NCBI GenBank assembly: GCA_024509875.1
Contig: JAMPIV010019833.1
Location: 5,001 to 69,000, forward strand
Direction: 5' to 3'
DNA: 64,000 nt
From: Oreohelix idahoensis
Taxonomy: Eukaryota; Mollusca; Gastropoda; Stylommatophora; Oreohelicidae
The position numbers were made by a program, and so were the translations under genes. A model generated the notes under the pieces. It was given only the letters and a program-made list of their open reading frames with translations, was not told the origin of the DNA and ran no database searches. Position 1 is the stretch's first letter. Each line of letters starts with the position of its first letter. This document shows, in pieces, positions 45,676 to 56,400 of this stretch.

Positions 45676-45906
45676 GCAATACGGGACGATAATTCCCAAG
45701 ACATAGAAGTATGTTAAACTAGAATTATATGGACATATATAATTGAACAGTGTTATACCGAGAGGTCTCATTCCCCGAAGTTTATGGAGTGAAAATTATG
45801 ATGTATGAATATTAAAGATACCGGGACGCTCAAATCCCCCGATGTTGTTGGAAACAAATATAATGAACTTTTAGTTATGCCGGGATGCATAATACCCCGA
45901 TGTTAA
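45676..45906. repeat. Degenerate tandem repeat with CCGGGA...CCCCCG hairpin cores
   Basis: Four spaced cores at about 45,679, 45,753, 45,817 and 45,879: ATACGGGACG, ATACCGAGAGG, ATACCGGGACG and ATGCCGGGATG. Each is followed 10-15 nt later by a CCC(C)CGA-type word that can pair back. Spacing is 62-74 bp. Confidence 0.6.
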
Positions 45907-46127
45907 ATGGAATTAAGGAATGATATTATAAAATTATCAACTATGGAAAAGTTGAATGACATTGTGTAAAAAGCGAACCAAGATAATGTTAGACTGAAAG
46001 ATAGAGAATTTACTTATCAGAGGATAATTTTACAGGGCAAAAGTGAAACCGTTTCGAATAGTTATTATTCAGTCATGAGTTAATATAATAAAACAAGCAA
46101 AGAATAAAAGTTTCAGGAATTTACCTT

Positions 46128-46375
46128 TATTATTGTTAAAAACATAAAAGGAGGGGAAACTTGAGGCCTGTAAACAGCAAATAAATAAACTTATATGTTT
46201 AAACGTTTATAAAAAATACCAAAAAAAAAAAACCCTACATTCTGTCTTTTACTTATTCTCATTATTCTATCATTTACTAGACACAGTGTTAAGGTCTTTG
46301 TCTTGTGTAATCAGGCCTATGCTGTTTAATAGTGAAACTGCAGAAGTGATTGCGACTATAATTAGTCTGCTTCAA
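46128..46375. repeat. M and N modules of the composite family, inverted
   Basis: AACATAAAAGGAGGGGAAAC with GAGGCCTGTAAACAG matches module M on its minus strand. TTTACTAGACACAGTGTTAAG with GCAGAAGTGATTGCG matches N on the plus strand. Diverged about 15% from 42.5-43.5 kb. The M-N orientation is inverted here and there is no tRNA-like T module. Confidence 0.7.
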
Positions 46376-46530
46376 AGGTACCCAACATGTGAGGAACAGA
46401 GAAAACGCATATGGCCATCACCAGTACCATTCCTGGAGAAAATCTACGGAGATATCAACAGCCTCAGGCTGATCACTGCTTTCTTTGAACTTATTCAAGT
46501 TGACATCTGAGGGTGAACGAAGAAGAAGAT
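46286..46530 (+). pseudogene. C-terminal end of a LINE ORF with GAA tail
   Basis: A 74-codon frame overlapping module N ends FLEKIYGDINSLRLITAFFE and stops at 46,510. GAACGAAGAAGAAGA follows as a tail. The pattern of a coding end shortly before a simple tail suggests a LINE 3' end. Module N of the composite foldback encodes a related peptide on one strand, so N may derive from this LINE. Weak and short; no catalytic motif is present. Confidence 0.45.
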
Positions 46531-46898
46531 ATGTGGTCTTAATACAGATGCCTCGAACACACGTCTGGGGTAGTATTTCTATTTCAGAATCCCTCTGTGA
46601 CTTGTGAGTGGTCCTGTAGAATTACGGGTTCCGTATTAATATTGGCGAGTTTTCTACTGATATACAGAGATGCTCTTAATACTTTTTGTCCGGTCCTATA
46701 AATTCAGAATCCAACTCTATTCTTTTCTGTGGCAAGGTCCGAGCTGTCTACGTTGACGCTTTCTGGAATGCAGTCCCGTATGTCAAACTTTTTCTACGTT
46801 ATATCATTGGTTCCCGGCCCACGCTTCCACCTGGTGTTTTCTGATAAACTCCCAATCATAGCGATTGTTTATTCGCGCTTCACATGCCAGCCAATACA
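46531..46898. other. No gene assigned
   Basis: Contains an 85-codon frame from 46,729 without a known motif, which runs into the next insertion. Confidence 0.4.
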
Positions 46899-46921
46899 TT
46901 CAAAGTACATGTTACGAAAAC

Positions 46922-47324
46922 GAATACTTCAAAGAGGAATGGCTGAACCGATGGGCAAAAGGGTCTACTGGACATGCTTTGTATAAAGAAATGGCCCATC
47001 CCAACATAAATGACAACATTAATAACTTACGACGTAAAGAGCAGAGCACAATCTTCCAACTAAGAACAGAACACACCAGACTCAACAAGCACCCCTAATT
47101 GCCGCAAATGTACCCATCCGTATGAGACAGTTCAGCATGTGCTGCTCACTTGCCTAGGACTCTCCACAGAAAGACAACGGTATTGCTGGGCTCCCCAACA
47201 ATGACAAACATTCTATACAGCACCACTCAACAGCTACAGAACACATGTAATTTCTTCAGCTTGGCATTGAATGATAAAGAGCGACGAACTCAGCAGCCCT
47301 AGTTAATCAACAACAACAACAACT
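46922..47324 (+). mobile_element. 5'-truncated LINE 3' end with CAA tail and 23-bp target duplication
   Basis: Coding remnant EEWLNRWAKGSTGHALYKEM and RTEHTRLNKHP, then after a shift CRKCTHPYETVQHVLLTC. This is a Cys/His pattern often seen after the RNase H region of I- and R1-like LINEs. The tail is CAACAACAACAAC. The 23-bp copies at 46,899-46,921 and 47,325-47,347 differ at one base. No RT is left. Confidence 0.85.
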
Positions 47325-47347
47325 TTCAAAGTACATGTTATGAAAAC

Positions 47348-48089
47348 TGTTCCTCGTGCAGTATTCTGTATGACTCATGCGTTAGAAAATTTCAAACAGT
47401 CATCCTCCGTATATGGAGTTGCTACATCCAACAAATGTTGTTAAAGTCTACTCATATCACACTTCCTGCTCACTCTTAAAAATGTCTTCCAAGATTGCGT
47501 TTATCTATAATCACCTAACCCTGCTGTCGAGTCGGAAGTAATTATGCAATCTTAAGCAAATACTTCCCGCTCGCATTTACCTGGAGTCAAGGTGGTATTA
47601 ACACGTTTTAGGGACTCAATTAATCTCTCAGGGATGGGCGATACGCTTATCTGGCCCTGTCATGCACCGAAGCGTGAAACGTGAACAATGACAGTAGGGA
47701 AAAATAATGTGCTAACAATTGAATAATGCACATAATTCAGTACGCATAACAAATGTAGTTCAAAACTGCCGGAGAGGAGAAGAGAGCGCACAAATTATGT
47801 CACAAAAAGTAAAGTACTTTTGTCGTGTTCACTGTCAGGTTTTCTTTCATCTCAGTTCTTATTCACTTTCTCATCCAGCAACAATTTATTGAATTCTAAT
47901 AACATACAACTGAAAATACACTGAGCAAAAAACTTGAAGGGTACCAGACGTAGGAGTTCAAGCCCAAGAATCGTACACACTTTGGATACAAAAACGTTTG
48001 AGAAAGGCGAGACTTTTAAAGACGCCATTCTCAGCAGAGAGGACAGCTCGTAGTGATGAAACTCTGGTGTGGATTGAAGAAGAGAAAAC
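47348..48089. other. No gene seen
   Basis: Unassigned sequence with no repeat partner in this window. Confidence 0.5.
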
Positions 48090-48560
48090 AAAGATGAAAG
48101 GAGACGAACAAAGTGATGATGATGACGATGATGCTGGAAGATGACAAAGATGGATAAAGAAGAAAATGATAGGATGAGAAGAAAATGAAGAAGTGAGGGC
48201 GATAATCATAATGATAACGATGAAAAAAGGAGAGGAATAAGAAATAAGATAACGAAGAAAAACATAGAGAGATAGATTAGAAACAGAAAATGAAAAAAAA
48301 AATGAAAAAAATAAGGGAAAGAAGGAAAGAACGAAAGAGAAGACGTAGAAAGGAAAATTATGCTGAATGAAATGAAAGAAAAATAAATAAAAAATAAGAG
48401 AACGTTACACTTGAAAAGAAGAAACAAATATGAAAAAGAACGTAGCAGAAGGAAAAAACGAAAGAAAAAGTATGTACGAAGAAATAAGAAATTGGAAAGA
48501 AAAACACTACCAAAGAGAAGAAGGAGAAGAAAGAAGGAAAAGATAGAAAAAAAAGATGGT
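48090..48560 (+). repeat. Purine-rich (GA/AAG) low-complexity region
   Basis: The plus strand is dominated by A and G (GATGATGAT, GAAGAAAAT, AAAGAAAG words). Both strands show open frames of Lys/Arg/Glu or Phe/Ser/Leu, which reflect composition only. Confidence 0.85.
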
Positions 48561-48954
48561 GATAACGGTGGTGATAGTATTGATAATAATGACAAAATAA
48601 CAAGAATGACAGAGCAAATATTCAAGAACAAGCGACAGAAGTTGAAGGGGGCCCGTTTGTTGGTTTGTGGCTTCAGGCCTAAATAGAAATGTCTTAAAGC
48701 TGCTGTTAATTTATAGCTAACTTAAATCTCGAGTTAGATGCCCTGGACAATTGTTCTCCAACCTTTGATACGAGGCAAAGCAAGGCGGTGCCGAATTAAC
48801 GATTTTTTAAATGATGCAGAGGAAGTTTGGAAAGTTCAATTTTCTAACGTAAACCTTGTTATGGTCTGTCTGGCGGAATAACAAGGAGTCGAACTATAAA
48901 CATTGGTTACAAATCACCTGGATAAGGTCAACGTGACGTCATTTTTAGAAGGTC

Positions 48955-50125
48955 CTTCCCTTGTTTCCTTGCTTCGTTGCTTCCTTCCTTGCTTCGTTAC
49001 TTCCATCTTTGCTTCCTTCCTTGTTCGCTTCCTTCCTTGCTTGCTTCCTTCCTTGCTTGCTTCCTTCCTTGCTTGCTTCCTTCCTTGCTTGCTTCCTACC
49101 TTGCTTGCTTCCTTCCTTGCTTGCTTCTTTCCTTGCTTGCTTCCTACCTTGGTTCATTGCTTCCTTCCTTGCTTGCTTCCTTCCTTGCTTGCTTCCTCCC
49201 TTGCTTGCTTCCTTCCTTGCTTGCTTCCTACCATACTTGCTTCCTTCCTTGCTTGCTTCCTTCCTTGCTTGCTTCCTCCCTTGCGTCGTTGCTTCCTTCC
49301 TTGCTTCGTTACTTCCATCTTTGCTTCCTTCCTTGCTTGCTTCCTTCCTTGCTTGCTTCCTTCCTTGCTTGCTTCCTTCCTTGCTTGCTTCCTTCCTTGC
49401 TTGCTTCCTTCCTTCCTTGCTTCCTCCCTTGCGTCGTTGCTTCCTTCCTTGCTTCGTTACTTCCATCTTTGCTTCCTTCCTTGCTTGCTTCCTTCCTTGC
49501 TTCCTTCCTTGCTTGCTTCCTTCCTTGCTTCCTTCCTTGCTTGCTTCCTTCCTTGCTTCCTTCCTTGCTTGCTTCCTTCCTTGCTTGCTTCCTTCCTTGC
49601 TTGCTTGCTTCCTTGCTTGCTTCCTTCCTTGCTTGCTTCCTTCCTTGCTTGCTTCCTACCTTGGTTCATTGCTTCCTCCCTTGCTTGCTTCCTTCCTTGC
49701 TTGCTTCCTTCCTTGCTTGCTTCCTTCCTTGCTTGCTTCCTTCCTTGCTTGCTTGCTTCCTTGCTTGCTTCTTTCCTTGCTTGCTTCCTACCTTGGTTCA
49801 TTGCTTCCTCCCTTGCTTGCTTCCTTCCTTGCTTGCTTCCTACCTTGCTTGCTTCCTTCCTTGCTTGCTTCCTTCCTTGCTTGCTTCCTCCCTTGCGTCG
49901 TTGCTTCCTTCCTTGCTTCGTTACTTCCATCTTTGCTTCCTTCCTTGCTTGCTTCCTTCCTTGCTTGCTTCCTTCCTTGCTTGCTTCCTTCCTTGCTTGC
50001 TTCCTCCCTTGGTTCATTGCTTCCTTCCATGCTTACTTCCTAACTTGCTTCCTTGTGTCCTTCCTTCCTCACTACATTCCTTGCCTCATTCCTTCCTTCC
50101 ATCCTTCCTTCATTACTTCCATATA
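48955..50125. repeat. CTTGCTTGCTTCCTTC minisatellite, about 1.2 kb
   Basis: Tetranucleotide-based units CTTCCTTCCTTGCTTG, grouped into higher-order blocks. CCTTGCGTCGTTGCTTCC with CTTCGTTACTTCCATC recurs at about 48,970, 49,275, 49,430 and 49,890, and CTACCTTGGTTCATTGC recurs at about 49,145, 49,660 and 49,790. Because stop codons are absent, frames of up to 407 codons are open on both strands and give LPCLLPSLL or GSKQGRKQARK repeats. They are artefacts of composition. Confidence 0.95.
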
Positions 50126-50389
50126 AATCTATAGGCAACTAACATTGCTGTACGACCAGTTTAAGGCCAACCTCAAAATATTGATATGAGCAGAAGATCT
50201 GCTGACGCCCTTTTGCGTATTTTTAAATATGTGCATAAGATGTGCTGATACTTTGCATATATGTGTAGTATTTACTTTATGTTTCTATTTTAATCCAATT
50301 TAATAATTAAATAGTAAGTTTTCTTTTGCGTTTAGATTAGTCTTGCTCATTGTTTGTTTTGTTACATAATTAATTTTGGAATAAAAATT

Positions 50390-50500
50390 CTAAACTCCGC
50401 CGAGGCTGTTCCCAAGCCCGGCTGAAAAAGGAGGAGGGCGGCCTGCATGGAGGCCGTAAGGAGGCAGCCCCTCCACCATGCAAAGGCACAACAGGCCAAT
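50390..50500 (+). promoter_or_regulatory. Structured GC-rich 5' head of LINE E
   Basis: CCGCC (50,397) can pair with GGCGG (50,437). GGCTGTT (50,404) can pair with AACAGGCC (50,491) allowing one bulge. TGCATGGAGG (50,444) pairs with CCTCCACCATGCA (50,470). The interleaved order resembles an HDV-like double pseudoknot, which is known at the 5' end of several non-LTR elements. Not proven: a P3 helix and the catalytic C are not assigned. Confidence 0.4.
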
Positions 50501-50520
50501 CATTTGTTTGCTTTAAACTT

Positions 50521-51345
50521 TTGATTATCAGAACTACAAGAGAGAAAACCGGACTGATTCTAAAGGCGACGAACTGGAACGGACTACGGACTGCGACTTA
50601 TGGAACTTGGAACACAAGAAGTATAAATGGGAAAGAAGAGGAGCTGGTGGAAGAGATGAGGAAAGCAAAACTAGAAATCCTGGCTTTAACGGAAACAAAG
50701 AAAAAAAGGACAAGGAGTCATGGATCTCGATGGCAACACGCTGCTCTACAGTGGTGTACCCACATCTGAAAGAGCTAAAGGGGGCGTGGGTTGCATTGTG
50801 GCCAAAAACCAAAAAAGATAGTATCAAGGGATGGAACTTTGTCTCGGAGCGCATTATGGTTGTAAAACTAAAAGAAGGAGAAACCATAGTCAACCTGGTC
50901 ATAGTGTATGGGCCAAATGAGGATGAGAGAGCAGAGGTCAAATAGGAATTCTTCGAGCTGCTTCAAAGGACAGTGGATGACTGCTTAGATGAAATTATCA
51001 TGCTCGGAGATTTCAATGCCTGAAAGCGACTCCTTAGATTCTGTAATGAGCAGAATCTGATCATTACAAACACAATGTTCCCCCATAAGCGCATACATGC
51101 ATACACTAGATGTGAACCAACAAAGAATGAGAAGTCAGTGGTCGATTATGCCATTGTTAGGAGGAGCTCATTCAAATATGTCCGGGATGCTAGAGTCTGG
51201 AGGGGGCCAGAGATTGGAAGTGATCACTACCTGCTTACAATCAAAAGAACAACTGAAAGAGTTGCTCAGCCTATGAACTGCCCAACATCACGCAAGAAAC
51301 TAAGTAAACGAACGGGAGAAATGAGCATTAGGACCTACAAGCTGA
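50521..51345 (+). pseudogene. LINE E: APE endonuclease, broken
   Basis: Motifs in order: TWNTRSING with the Asn, LALTETK with the Glu, VIVYGPNEDE and MLGDFNA with the Asp/Asn. After that come NTMFPHKRIHAYTR, VVDYAIV and the terminal GSDHYLLT. The reading uses three frames and has stops at about 50,943 and 51,021. The catalytic residues themselves are present, so decay is by stops and shifts. It is separated from the RT part by about 45 nt of broken frame. Confidence 0.88.
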
Positions 51346-51390
51346 GAGCCAGAAATTAAGACCAGATATCAGGGGCTTATTGCTGCAGCG

Positions 51391-53480
51391 GTGAGCAAAA
51401 CAGAAGAACAACCTGATGACTTGGAAACCCTCTGGCTTAAATTCAAGGACATCATAAAGACAGCTGCTGCAGAAGCATGTGGTGAAGTCCGACTTGGGAA
51501 CAAGAGAAAGAGGACACCTTGGTGGACAGAAGTCAAAGAGAAAATAAGAGAGAAGAAAATTGCATGGGAACAATACTTAGGAGCTAAAAACAATGCAGGA
51601 CAAATAGAGAAATATAAAGAATATGTGACAATCAGAACAGAAGCAAAGAACAAGGTGCTAGCAGCAAAACAGAAGTCCTGGGAAGAATTTGGAGAAAAGC
51701 TAGAACAAGATGCGCAAGAAAACCAGAAATTGTTCTATAAGACCCTAAAGAACATGAGGAAGGAAAAACAATGCCCTCTCAAATTTATAAAGGACAAGCA
51801 AGGCAAATTGCTTACTGCCCCGAAGGAAGTAATGGAAAGATGGAAAGAATATGTCTCAGAACTCCTGGATGGTGAGCATGGTGAAGCATCAGAAATGATA
51901 ACCACTAGCACAGAAGAGAAAACCAATGATGGTGAAGATGACATAAAGATGGAAAAACTGAAGGCAGCACTGGATAAAATCAAGATGGGCAAAGCAGCAG
52001 GGCATGATGGTATAACACCAGAAATGGTTAAGTACATGAGAGCATCAGGCGACCTATTACTCTTAAGGGTCCTACAGGCAGCGTGGTGCAACAAGACCAT
52101 ACCAAAGGATTGGGAGATTGCCACCATAACACCAATTTTCAAAAAGGGTGACAATCGACAATGTGGAAACCATAGAGGCATATCCCTTCTTAGTGTCCTG
52201 GATAAAATCTACTCTAGAATCCTAGAGCAGAGACTCCGACGCCTAGCTGAGCCACAATTGGATAAGGTCCAGTGCGGATTCCGAGCAAACCGAAGTACTC
52301 AAGATCTAATCTTCACACTCAGACAGCTGAGTGAAAAGGCCCTTGAGTATAAGAGTGAGATCCATCTTTGTTTCATAGATCTGGAAAAGGCGTTTGACAG
52401 GGTCCCCTGGAGCAAACTTGGGACTGTTTGGCAAGGAAGAACACTCCAGCCCCTCTGATTCATGCTATACAGAGCTTCTACAAGTCTTGCAGAAATTATG
52501 TGAGGACAGCAAACCATAAGTCAGAAGAGTTCAGGACCCCCACTGGTGTAAGACAAGGTGATATCCGGTCACCTTATCTTTTCATACTCCTCATGGACGA
52601 TGTCATCAAGGCATGTAAGGAGAGAACAAGAAAGTATTCAGTGGGGTACTGGAAGATGAGACAGGTCTAAATTTTAGAGCTGGCATTTGCTGATGATGTT
52701 GCCCTGATTGCTAAATCAGAGGCACATCTCCAATCCAACCTGCAAGTCTGGAAGGAAGAACTGGAGAAGAGAGGGATGGTCATAAGCAGCTCTAAAACAA
52801 AATCCATGGTAATATCACGAGAAGAAAGAAGACTTCAGATTAAGCTGGGAGAATAGGTCCTGGAGCAGGTTGACCACTTTAAATACCTCGGAGCTATTAT
52901 AGACCGAAAGGGAGGCATCAAAGAAGAGTTGGCCACTCGAAAAGCAGCAGCTGGGAGACTTTTTCAGGCCATAAATCGAGGATTCCTCAGCAAGAGAGAG
53001 GTTGGTAAGAAAACGAAGATGGCTGTATACCGTTCCACCTATGTCCTAGTCTTGACATATGGATGCGAGTCATGGGCAATGACTACAACCCACAAAAGGC
53101 AGATCCAAACCTCAGAAGTGAGGTATCTGAGGAAGGTGGTTGAAGTAACAAGAAGAGACATAGTCTGCAACCAGACGATACGTCAAGGCCTAAAATCCCA
53201 CCCCCTGCAGACCGAAGTAGAACAGTCCCAACTAAGATGGTTTGGCCATGTCTGCAGAATGGGAGAAGATCGGCTACCACGACAAGCATGGGAAACAAAG
53301 AGCCAGGGATCCAGACCCCCAGGTCGACCCAGAGTCCGCTGGGAGGACAACATTAGACAATCATTGAAGGACCGAGGACTAGAATGGAACCAGGCCAGGA
53401 GGAAGACAGCCGATAGGATAGTCTGGCACTCTCTCTTCCTAACCTCTACACCTCACGGTAGAAGGGGAACGACTAAGTAA
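51391..53480 (+). pseudogene. LINE E: reverse transcriptase and C-terminal region, broken
   Basis: The open frame 51,391-52,458 holds a linker rich in Lys/Glu, then KAAGHDGITPEMVKYM, ATITPIFKKGD, HRGISLLSV, QCGFRANRSTQDLIF and IDLEKAFDRVPW. A 1-nt loss near 52,420 shifts the frame. GVRQGDIRSPYLF follows at 52,545, then the FADD box near 52,685 in another frame, an in-frame stop at 52,855, and the last open part 52,929-53,480 with YGCESWAMTT, LRWFGHVCRMGE and RPPGRPRVRW. GDIRSP replaces GDILSP of the 39-kb copy. Confidence 0.92.
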
Positions 53481-53495
53481 GTAAGTATAAAAATT

Positions 53496-54544
53496 ATAGC
53501 GGTAGTTTAATATTTCAATCTGTAATCGAGAAAGAAGGATGCTGTATCGTACAAATAGACAGACCACTGAAACAAACAAATGTAATACTTACTAACTGTC
53601 GTAGATTTTTATAAGATAGGTAATAGATGTTTATAGTCCTGTCTGAGCAGAGGTGATAGTGATAACTATGTGAGAGTAAGGTGTAAGAAATAGTTTTTTC
53701 TCACGAGGTGATAGTGTAAGAGAAAGGACAGTCTCTGGATTGAGTAATTTCTCTAATCCAGCCTATCTGTACGACTATATTTAAATCAGACGCACTTTCT
53801 CTCCTTGTACAAAATACAAGTTACACTGCACCCACATGCACAAATTCTGTGACAAATACGCACAAACGTGAAAACAACTATGGATAACAGATAGGGTAGG
53901 GGTTGACCAACACAATAACTTAAGGTTTATTAAGTTTATTTATCACTAGAACTTTACAACATAAATCATATACATTAATAGATCATGGTTTACAGACAAA
54001 ATGAAAATTAATCAGTGTCTCCCCTCTGGTAAATGAAAAGAGAAGAAGATCCCAACAGAGGTTAATTCACCCAAAAGATCAAAAATTAACAATAAGTGTA
54101 TGGAACAGTCAGTAAAGAAAACAAAGGACAAGTCCCTAATTAATCTATCCCGTAAATACTCAGGTTAATGAGAACAAAAAAATAAAAGAAAGATTTGTAT
54201 GATAGTGGTAACAACAGAAAATTATGTTACTCTCTTACAGTTCATTCAATCCTTCATACTGTGGCCACATTCATATTCGCTTACCCAATAGTTGTCGCAT
54301 GCATTCCGTGGAAATAAACACTAATAAGTAATAAGACTATTCAGTGTCATATTAATTTTTGCCAAATCCAGCCCCACACTAGCCGTAGTTGCTGACTGCA
54401 AATTTCACGGTAGTCGCTGGAGTTGGTTATTTAATTGTTTTTCCTGGATAAATACTGTATCTCTGCCTTCAGTTGGTTGGAGTAAAGTTCATACGTGGTG
54501 ATCGCTGACATAGGAGGAATAATACATATATATTTCCTGTGTTG
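53496..54544. other. No gene seen
   Basis: AT-rich unassigned sequence without recognised ends. Confidence 0.5.
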
Positions 54545-55800
54545 TCTAGCCTCTGCTTGCTGAGACACTATGTTAAATTACACAAATATTGCTGACAATA
54601 TATTTTGCCACAGCTGGCTGATGAGATTTATATAGGTAAAATCTGGTATAGTTCTGGTCCAATTAAAATTTACAATTATTGTTCTAGTTTGGTCTCTCTC
54701 ATAAAATGAAGAAAATGGACCACACAGGTCATAGCCCGAAGACTCAACAATATTATAAAGTTTCTGGTTGCTTATACACTTATAAGACCAACGGACCATA
54801 CGACCATAGTTCATAAGACATAAGTTCATATGACCATAATTTCATATGACCATAAGACCGCTAGTTCGCTGGGTTTTTGATCAACCTAGATTTTAGGAAA
54901 GAAATATAAACATTTAACCAAAATATCAATATTATATCTAACACGTGTTAAGGTAAGACCTCTTTAACCACTACGTTATTATATTAGATTATACCACAAA
55001 TGTCTAGCTTATCCTATCGCTTTTAACGCGTGATATGAACACTAGTCATTTATAAAATTACACAGAATGGATATAAGTAAATAATATATACCGTCAGTAG
55101 CCAGTTATTTAATGTATGTACTAGTCAATTATAGCATCTCTTTCTGGGGAATAGCGAGTAATTAAATTTACTTTACAGATGGAGAAATGTAGCTATATGT
55201 TATTTAATACGCTATTCAATTTAACACAGAAAATCCCAGTGAAATATTATGAAAAAACTTTTAACACAATAAAACACTTAACGGCTAGTATATAAATTAC
55301 CGCAAACAGAGAAAGATGGAAACAACTCCACGAATCTAAGCATTCACTTTGTACGAAAAACTCTTAGGATATCGAGCTAGTTATTTCAGAAAATTTTCTG
55401 AGCAACTGATAATGACTTTAGGGGAGACGGGGTATATATCCATAGATGCCGTTCTTTTGCTCCTTAATGCGAAAGTCGCACCTACGGCCAGGGCCGGGCA
55501 CATCTACTGTTCGATTCCTGAACGAAAGGTTTTTTTCTTCACCTCTGCCGACCGACAACCTCTGGCTTGTCTTTCATTCTTCCCGCCTGCCGCATATCAG
55601 CTACGTAAGTTAATTCCCCTGAAAATGTATCAATCCAAGGTACGTCTCAGACTTATCGCCCTTGATTCTTCAAAGAAACTGTTAACGCCTGGCCTCTGCC
55701 CGCGTGTTTCCCTGATCAAAGAACGATTACGCCGTGCTGCGCACTTCGCTCTGTTCCACCGTGCTTAATTGCCAGACGGCTCGCGTGTTAACTGCGATAA
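54545..55800 (-). repeat. Dispersed repeat R, copy 2 (inverted)
   Basis: Reverse complement of 31,770-33,185 with many substitutions and small indels. It keeps GCAAGCAGAGGCTAGA, CCCAGCGAACTAGCGGTC and GAATCAAGGGCGATAAG (all on the minus strand). It has the internal ATATGACCATAA-type short array but not the long AT microsatellite. No frame is conserved between copies. Confidence 0.75.
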
Positions 55801-55842
55801 TGAATCAGGCGTTAATGTAGCAAAAAAAATATAACCCTAGAT

Positions 55843-55861
55843 TGGGGGGGGGGGGGGGGGC
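55843..55861 (+). repeat. Poly-G tract
   Basis: About 18 G in a row. Confidence 0.95.
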
Positions 55862-55903
55862 AAAAGTGGACTGTCACTGCTGCACTATTGACATATGTGA
55901 CAC

Positions 55904-56021
55904 TAACTTACTTACATAGTGGTTCCTCTTCTACCCTGGAGTGTAGAAGTTTGCCACAGAGAGCGCCACATTATCATATCGGCTGTCTTTCTCCTAGCCT
56001 GGTTCAAATCTAGTCCTCAAA
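55904..56021 (-). mobile_element. 3' end fragment of LINE family E
   Basis: On the minus strand GGTTCAAATCTAG-type coding end, GACAGCCGATATGATAATGT and CTCCAGGGTAGAAGAGGAAC, ending in TAAG. It is a diverged version of 53,370-53,486. Only the last about 115 nt remain. Confidence 0.85.
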
Positions 56022-56142
56022 TGTAATACTTTAATGTTTTAATTAATTATTTAATTAACGTCTTATTTGATCAGACAGCGTTGTTTCAAATTTGCATGAT
56101 AAAAATTCTAATCAGTCCGGAAAATTAGAACTGTTTAGCTTC

Positions 56143-56400
56143 ATATTCATTCATTCATCACCATTCAAATCATCACGGAGCATATGCCTCCAACAAACTT
56201 ATGCCGAGTCTTCCTTCCTCGTACCAACAGCTCAAGGTCTTCTCATGTCTCTCACCAGTTCTCTTCTCCGTGTATTCTTTAGTCTTCCTCTACCTCTCTT
56301 CCCCTGGAGATTCCAGCTCAAGAACTGCCTGATAATGTTATCTAACAACTTTCCTCATTGTGTGTCCTATTCATCTTCAGCGTCTTTCTCTCATTTCTAA
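56143..56400 (-). mobile_element. 3' end fragment of LINE family J
   Basis: The minus strand ends in ATGAATGAATG. Upstream it matches the coding end of J (GGAGGCATATGCTCC, GAAGACTAAAGAATACAC and RRRW-coding region) with indels. Severely 5' truncated and diverged. Confidence 0.82.

Larger units (their letters stand above)
50390..53486 (+). mobile_element. RTE-like LINE, family E, full length
   Basis: About 3.1 kb. A GC-rich 5' head (50,390-50,500) is followed by an endonuclease, an RT and a TAAG tail that supplies the stop codon. ATAAAAATT at 50,381-50,389 and 53,487-53,495 is a plausible 9-bp target duplication, though AT-rich. The related copy at 39,030-40,365 is 5' truncated. Stops and frameshifts in the endonuclease and RT show that it is dead. 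Confidence 0.9.

Noticed and set aside
48411..48686. Lys/Arg-rich 91-codon frame
   Set aside because: Purine-rich low-complexity DNA; no conserved motif.
48903..50134. Several long open frames (up to 407 codons) with LPCLLPSLL or GSKQGRKQARK repeats
   Set aside because: They come from a CTTC/CTTG minisatellite with no stop codons in any frame on either strand; no start context or conserved domain.
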